In this document: one piece after another, positions 12,952-16,233 of the stretch
How the letters are laid out: every line of letters begins with the position of its first letter
Numbering within the stretch: the stretch's first letter is position 1
Origin: an uncultured Planctomycetia bacterium
GTDB taxonomy: Bacteria; Planctomycetota; UBA1135; GCA-002686595
Assembly: GCA_937952135.1 (NCBI GenBank)
Contig: CALFYL010000339.1
Span: forward strand, 1-16,233
Reading direction: 5' to 3'
Length of the DNA stretch: 16,233 nt
Position numbers and translations under genes: made by a program
The notes under the pieces: model-generated
The model's database searches: none
Told to the model about the DNA's origin: nothing
What the model saw: only the letters and a program-made list of their open reading frames with translations

Positions 12952-13605
12952 CAGCGCCCGTGCCTCCCCGCCAAGACGCGCCTTGAGCGCCTTCCACTAC
13001 CGATGCACGCGCGATCTCGCCCCTCTCGTGCGCCAGACCGAATAGCCAGTCACGGCAACGCTGACTCTCAACCGGGAACGTCTGAGTCCGCGAGCCGTCC
13101 CTGATACGTACGAAGCAGTGTTTCGAACAGCAAATCGAATGATCTGAAGACTCGCGGCCTCGAAGAGGCCATCCACGCTGAACTTCATGGGTCGTTGCCG
13201 AGTCCGTTGACTCGGTACTGAGGGTGCCACTCCCGTCGACCGCGTTGGCGCGATCCACCGGGATGTCGTCCACTCGGCCGACTTGGCCTCGACCGACTTC
13301 AATAATGGCCTGTGCAGGAGACGAACTGCGTCGGGGCAATGAATCGAATGGCCCCCCTGGTCGCCCTGCATGAAGAGCGTGCGCCATCAACGCGCGGGGG
13401 GGATTGGCTGCCCGCTGTTCGCGCGCCGTGCAGATGGTAGGATGGTGCCCGCTCGTACGGGCTTCGAGTAGTGCGGTCGCTCGGTCGAAGAACTTCACTT
13501 CTCCATCGAAAGCAGCGGATCAGGATTCCCGCTCTGCTTCCAACGCGAATCGCGGCGCGTGCACGCGGACCATCGGGACGCCCCACCGCTTGGCGCAGGC
13601 GGCCT
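12952..13605. other. 650-base stretch without a convincing gene, lower GC
   Basis: No frame here gives a protein that I recognise or that shows the strong third-position GC bias of the neighbouring genes. Minus-strand frames of about 125-143 codons (12997-13371 and 13299-13730) are rich in Arg and Ser and look non-coding. Base composition falls: the 60 bases from 13081 are 52% GC. Two perfect small hairpins occur: GGCCTC-GAA-GAGGCC at 13156-13170 and CCGAGTC-CGTT-GACTCGG at 13198-13215. It may be a decayed gene, a structured non-coding RNA or simply spacer. Confidence 0.5.
13156..13215. other. pair of perfect small hairpins in non-coding DNA
   Basis: Stem one is 6 bases with a GAA loop (13156-13170). 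Stem two is 7 bases with a CGTT loop (13198-13215). They are 27 bases apart inside the gene-poor stretch. No known RNA family was recognised and no flanking promoter or U-run is obvious. Confidence 0.3.
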
Positions 13606-13998
13606 CTACGACTCGCGCGACATCGCTTGAGCGGGTAGCTCGCGGTCGTCAATCTCGCCGTCGAGCCGAACCTGATGGAAGTTCTGGTGATGCACGGGAG
13701 CGAGGCCACTGTAGACCGCAGACACGACACGGCCTCGCTTGCCCACGAGCGCCTGGGGAAACGTCCCGCGCAACAGCGGGTGCGCTGGGACCACGACTGT
13801 GAAGGCGTCGCCCTCGCGAAGGTCCACCTTCTGCCGTGAGCTTTTCTCTATGGCATCTTCGAGGCGCAACTGCCCAGAGATCGGGCACCGGGGGTCGGTC
13901 GTACGAGGCTTGTGTGTCACGCGCAGTTCCTCAGAGCGTAAGTCGCTGGATGTCCGGATCTCGCGCCCGACGAGGACGTGCCGGTGAAGCCCGCTCAT
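13606..13998 (-). CDS. hypothetical protein, possibly with a small beta-barrel
   Basis: I do not recognise this 130-residue protein. It starts at ATG 13998; an in-frame TTG at 14007 is an alternative. The N-terminal half is polar and basic (MSGLHRHVLVGREIRTSSDL). The C-terminal half has a plausible folded pattern: QKVDLREGDAFTVVVPAHP (56-74), then PQALVGKRGRVVSAVYSG (81-98) and HQVRLDGEIDDRELPAQ (108-124). Short strands with GD and GKRG turns recall SH3-like or KOW-like barrels, but this is a shape impression and not a family match. It has no signal peptide or membrane segment. A TACACT hexamer at 14012-14007 (minus) ends 8 bases before the ATG, so a leaderless transcript is possible. Its nearest neighbour is the divergent WD40 gene at 14236. 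Confidence 0.5.
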   Translation of the reverse strand: MSGLHRHVLVGREIRTSSDLRSEELRVTHKPRTTDPRCPISGQLRLEDAIEKSSRQKVDLREGDAFTVVVPAHPLLRGTFPQALVGKRGRVVSAVYSGLAPVHHQNFHQVRLDGEIDDRELPAQAMSRES

Positions 13999-14235
13999 AA
14001 TGGGCAAGTGTAGCGCCTCGCGACGAGCGCAAGGCGGTCTCTGTCCGCGAGTGGTGTCACCGCGCGCACCAACTCAAAGCGCAGGCAACTGCGGACGACC
14101 CGCTCACACGATCCAGTGCGCGCCCAGCAACTCACGACCAGACACTGACGCATTTCACGCCGCTCGTTCTGAGACCCAAGCACCGATGGACACGCGCGCA
14201 TCTGGTCCGTTCACGGCGGGGGTCCGCAGGTCGCA
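13999..14235. other. intergenic stretch ending in a WD40 remnant
   Basis: This 237-base gap between the divergent hypothetical and WD40 genes has no intact gene. In frame with the WD40 gene, codons 14173-14235 read DPSTDGHARIWSVHGGGPQ and on into the ATG, which resembles the last strands of another WD40 blade (D-G-x-A-R-I-W). A TGA at 14170-14172 blocks that frame and no start codon lies between it and 14236. Confidence 0.5.
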
Positions 14236-14742
14236 ATGAGCGGACACACCGCGGCCCGCGTCAGTGACGTTCAGTTCTCACCCGACGGTTCGCGCGTCGC
14301 AACCGGCTCGTTCGATGGAACGGTCCGGATCTGGAACGCCAGGACCGGCGAGTGCGAGCGGGTGTTCGCGGAGCATCGGCTCCCCGTCCGCACGGCGCGC
14401 TGGAGCCGGGACGGGACTCGCATCGTCTCGTGCGGCGCCGCCTACGACCACACAGTTCACTCCACAACATTCGTCTGGAACGCATCGACGGGCGAGGTCG
14501 AACTCGAACTCGTCGGGCACGAGCTCGGCGTGCTCGCCGCAGCCTGGTCTCCCGATGGCGCACGTATCGCGACCGCGGAGGAGAACGGCAAGATCAAGCT
14601 TTGGGACGCGCTGACCGGCGACAACGTTCTGACTGTGCGTGGCAGCGACGCATGGGTTAGCGAGCTCGCCTGGTCCTCGTCCGGTGCGGTCCTCGCGAGC
14701 GGGGGCGCGGACAACACGCTGCGCGTCTGGTCCACCCACTGA
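14236..14742 (+). CDS. WD40-repeat protein, probably 5'-truncated remnant
   Basis: The 168 residues contain four WD40 blades: VSDVQFSPDGSRVATGSFDGTVRIW (9-33), VRTARWSRDGTRIVSCG to TTFVW (51-81), GHELGVLAAAWSPDGARIATAEENGKIKLW (94-123) and VSELAWSSSGAVLASGGADNTLRVW (141-165). Complete beta-propellers usually need seven or so blades, so this is too short to close a ring. WD40-like residues continue in frame upstream of the first ATG until a TGA at 14170, which indicates that the 5' part of a longer gene has been lost or frameshifted. A GCAGG 6 bases before ATG 14236 could still allow translation of the fragment. It ends 22 bases before a sigma-factor gene on the same strand. WD40 domains are protein-interaction scaffolds, often fused to protein kinases or adjacent to ECF sigma genes in planctomycetes. 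Confidence 0.7.
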   Translation: MSGHTAARVSDVQFSPDGSRVATGSFDGTVRIWNARTGECERVFAEHRLPVRTARWSRDGTRIVSCGAAYDHTVHSTTFVWNASTGEVELELVGHELGVLAAAWSPDGARIATAEENGKIKLWDALTGDNVLTVRGSDAWVSELAWSSSGAVLASGGADNTLRVWSTH

Positions 14743-14764
14743 CGGCCGTCCGTCGGGTAGTTTT

Positions 14765-15361
14765 ATGCTCAGTCGCATGAAAGAACTGCCCTTCGACAAG
14801 ACAGGCCAGAGCCTGGAGGCCTGGCAGAACCCGGACTCGCCCGAGTTCGCTCGCCACTTCAACGCGCTGTTCGACTGGATCGTCGCGGAAGTCGACCGAC
14901 ATCCCCACTTCGCAGCCCTGCGCAACGAGATCCCCCGCGAAGCCGTGGCCAGCGAAGTCTGGCGCCGCACTTCGCAAGACAAGCGAATTCTCGCGCAACA
15001 GTTCGAGAGCCCCCGCGTGGGCGCGTTCCGCGCGTACCTCCGCCGCCTGATCGACTCCACGTTGGTCGACATGCACCGGGAACGCGGGGCCCTCAAGCGC
15101 GGCGCGGCCCACCAACCGGCGAGGTCTTGGAGTGAGGTTGATGCCCCGAAGCTCGATCCCACGCCGAGTGAACACGCCGTCGGCCGAGAGATCACCGAGA
15201 TCATGCTCTCCCGCCTCGACGAGCGCGAACGCCAGGTCTTCGCCTTGCGAGTCCAGGCGGGTCACGATTTCACCGAGATCGCTCAGCGCATGGGCACAAC
15301 TGAGTCCGCCGTGCGGAGCATCTTTCATCGCATGCGCGAGAAACTGCGAATGGGCGACTAG
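14765..15361 (+). CDS. divergent sigma-70-family (ECF-like) sigma factor
   Basis: A 198-residue putative RNA polymerase sigma factor. Region 4 is clear at about 141-195: ITEIMLSRLDERERQVFALRVQAGHDFTEIAQRMGTTESAVRSIFHRMREKLR in outline, with the helix-turn-helix that contacts the -35 element. The N-terminal half (HFNALFDWIVAEVDRHPHFAAL at 31-52, PREAVASEVWRRTSQDKRIL at 57-76, AFRAYLRRLIDSTLVDMHRERG at 87-108) matches the general layout of region 2 but with low similarity, as in planctomycete-type ECF groups. Starts at 14765 and 14777 are both possible; neither has a strong Shine-Dalgarno site. Downstream there is no membrane anti-sigma gene on the same strand; the next gene is convergent. The closeness to the WD40 fragment suggests that the two were once one regulatory unit. 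Confidence 0.85.
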   Translation: MLSRMKELPFDKTGQSLEAWQNPDSPEFARHFNALFDWIVAEVDRHPHFAALRNEIPREAVASEVWRRTSQDKRILAQQFESPRVGAFRAYLRRLIDSTLVDMHRERGALKRGAAHQPARSWSEVDAPKLDPTPSEHAVGREITEIMLSRLDERERQVFALRVQAGHDFTEIAQRMGTTESAVRSIFHRMREKLRMGD

Positions 15362-15387
15362 CCTCCGGCCCTCCGCCCGGCCAGGCA

Positions 15388-15879
15388 CTACGTTAGCCTT
15401 CGCCTTTCCTGACCAGCGACCGAGGCGCCTGAGATGCCGCCTGTGATGCCGTACACGACGAACTCGTCCACCGGCCCTGGAAGGACGTCGCCCACCAGGG
15501 TGTACAGGGCAGCGAAGCCCATGCTGAGCACCGCAGCAACTGGGAGGGATCCAGAGCGCTTCAGCGCGAGAAGCGTAGACAGGATCGCGCCGCAACCGAC
15601 AGCCGCCACGTCGTCGATCGGGATTGGAATGAAGTCCGGCAGGATTGAGTAGACGCAGCCCAACAGGAAGGGTGTCACCACGACGAACCACGACGGATCG
15701 GTCACACGCAGGAAGCTGATCGCTGAGAGCAGCACTCCGACCCCAATCGTCCCCACGGCGGAGATCACGCCCGTCCTGAAGTCCCACCCCACCCATCCGA
15801 TGACTAGCGCCACTGGCGTGCCAACGCAGCCAAGGCCCTGCAGAACCACTCCTCGAAACACGTGTACGCCGTTGCTCAT
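15388..15879 (-). CDS. small multi-pass membrane protein, unknown function
   Basis: I do not recognise a family. The 163 residues starting MSNGVHVFRG contain about five hydrophobic segments: VVLQGLGCVGTPVALVIGWV (11-30), GVISAVGTIGVGVLLSAISF (37-56), WFVVVTPFLLGCVYSILPDF (64-83), VAAVGCGAILSTLLAL (91-106) and LPVAAVLSMGFAALYTLVG (112-130). The loop DFIPIPIDD (82-90) between segments three and four and the DVLPGPVDE loop (131-139) are acidic and Pro-rich and may be functional. The C terminus is short and basic (GQERRRLT), suggesting a cytoplasmic end. ATG 15879 is chosen over an upstream in-frame TTG at 15927. It converges on the sigma-factor gene with 26 bases between the stops. Confidence 0.65.
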   Translation of the reverse strand: MSNGVHVFRGVVLQGLGCVGTPVALVIGWVGWDFRTGVISAVGTIGVGVLLSAISFLRVTDPSWFVVVTPFLLGCVYSILPDFIPIPIDDVAAVGCGAILSTLLALKRSGSLPVAAVLSMGFAALYTLVGDVLPGPVDEFVVYGITGGISGASVAGQERRRLT

Positions 15880-16233
15880 GGGATGGGTGTGACGACCGCT
15901 ATCGTCGCCACCCCGGCAAACGAACAACGCCGCCGGAGCGCTCGCTATTTCCCGGTCGAGTCCTCGGCTCGTACGACCCTCCGCCTTGCGGCTTCCAAGA
16001 GCCGGATATCCCCTTCGACTCTCGGGCCAGCGTCATGTCTCCGCCAATTCCGCACACGACGTCCACAGCCAGGCCGGCGCTTCACAAGAGCACGCGACGC
16101 GACCATGACCTTGCAGCGGCTCTGCCCTTCCGCCTCGGGCCGTGATCAGGCAACTTGACGCGCTCCCCAGCTACTCCACTCGCTTCGAATGCCGTCGCAC
16201 GCTTCCTACCTACCGCGAGTCTCGCTCTTCGAC
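15880..16233. other. terminal 354 bases without a recognisable gene
   Basis: No frame gives a recognisable protein. A plus-strand frame reading to 16158 is of mixed, Arg/Thr-rich composition and begins inside the membrane-protein gene on the other strand. I found no tRNA-like cloverleaf and no insertion-sequence ends. The 5' part should contain the promoter of the membrane protein. A gene on either strand could begin beyond the right edge. Confidence 0.4.

Noticed and set aside
12997..13802. Open frames of 124-143 codons on both strands
   Set aside because: They have no recognisable motif, Arg/Ser/Thr-rich composition, mutual overlap and no ribosome binding sites.
15940..16050. tRNA-like TpsiC stretch (CGGTCGAGTCC)
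   Set aside because: No acceptor stem, anticodon arm or D-arm could be fitted around it on either strand.
15862..16158. 98-codon plus-strand frame at the right end
   Set aside because: It starts inside the opposite-strand membrane protein gene, has no ribosome binding site and no protein-like pattern.

Overview
This is a GC-rich bacterial window, about 70% GC by eye over most of its length, with coding-strand third positions almost all G or C. The gene content points to a planctomycete or a close relative, although no phylogenetic marker is complete enough to prove it. The signs are ECF sigma factors next to large FecR/carboxypeptidase-regulatory-like proteins, a secreted parallel beta-helix protein with a C-terminal accessory domain, WD40 sequence beside a sigma gene, many TPR/Sel1 proteins and weak Shine-Dalgarno sites. 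That assignment is inference.

Left part (1-4253). The N-terminal 190 codons of citrate synthase (gltA) run off the left edge on the minus strand. After a 330-base divergent intergenic region with two strong symmetric elements comes a plus-strand sugar cassette: a family 2 glycosyltransferase, a nucleotide-sugar dehydrogenase and a short-chain NAD-dependent epimerase/dehydratase. The last two genes are 4 bases apart. Together they could make an oxidised or epimerised nucleotide sugar and transfer a sugar to a surface glycan. A strong hairpin closes the cassette against the next, convergent gene.

Middle part (4278-9291, minus strand). Read in the direction of transcription, the genes are a thioredoxin-fold protein with a CNHC motif, an ECF sigma factor, an 898-residue single-pass membrane protein (FecR-like region followed by six carboxypeptidase-regulatory-like modules) and a membrane-anchored TPR protein. 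The sigma gene and the large protein overlap by two bases in a GTGA junction, so they are probably co-translated and likely form a sigma/anti-sigma type signalling pair.

Right of centre (9414-12951). Divergent from the thioredoxin-fold gene is a PrxQ/Bcp peroxiredoxin with an unusual 80-residue basic tail. It is followed by a convergent lipoprotein with nine Sel1 repeats. Divergent from that is a secreted beta-helix protein, ending in a strong hairpin.

Right end (12952-16233). Base composition falls visibly (one 60-base line at 13081 is 52% GC) and gene density drops. There is a 650-base stretch with no convincing gene, a small orphan ORF, a WD40 gene that looks 5'-truncated, a second divergent sigma-70-family gene, a small multi-pass membrane protein and a final 350 bases without a recognisable gene. 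This end looks like an accessory or decaying region. No tRNA, rRNA, CRISPR array, transposase or integrase was recognised anywhere.
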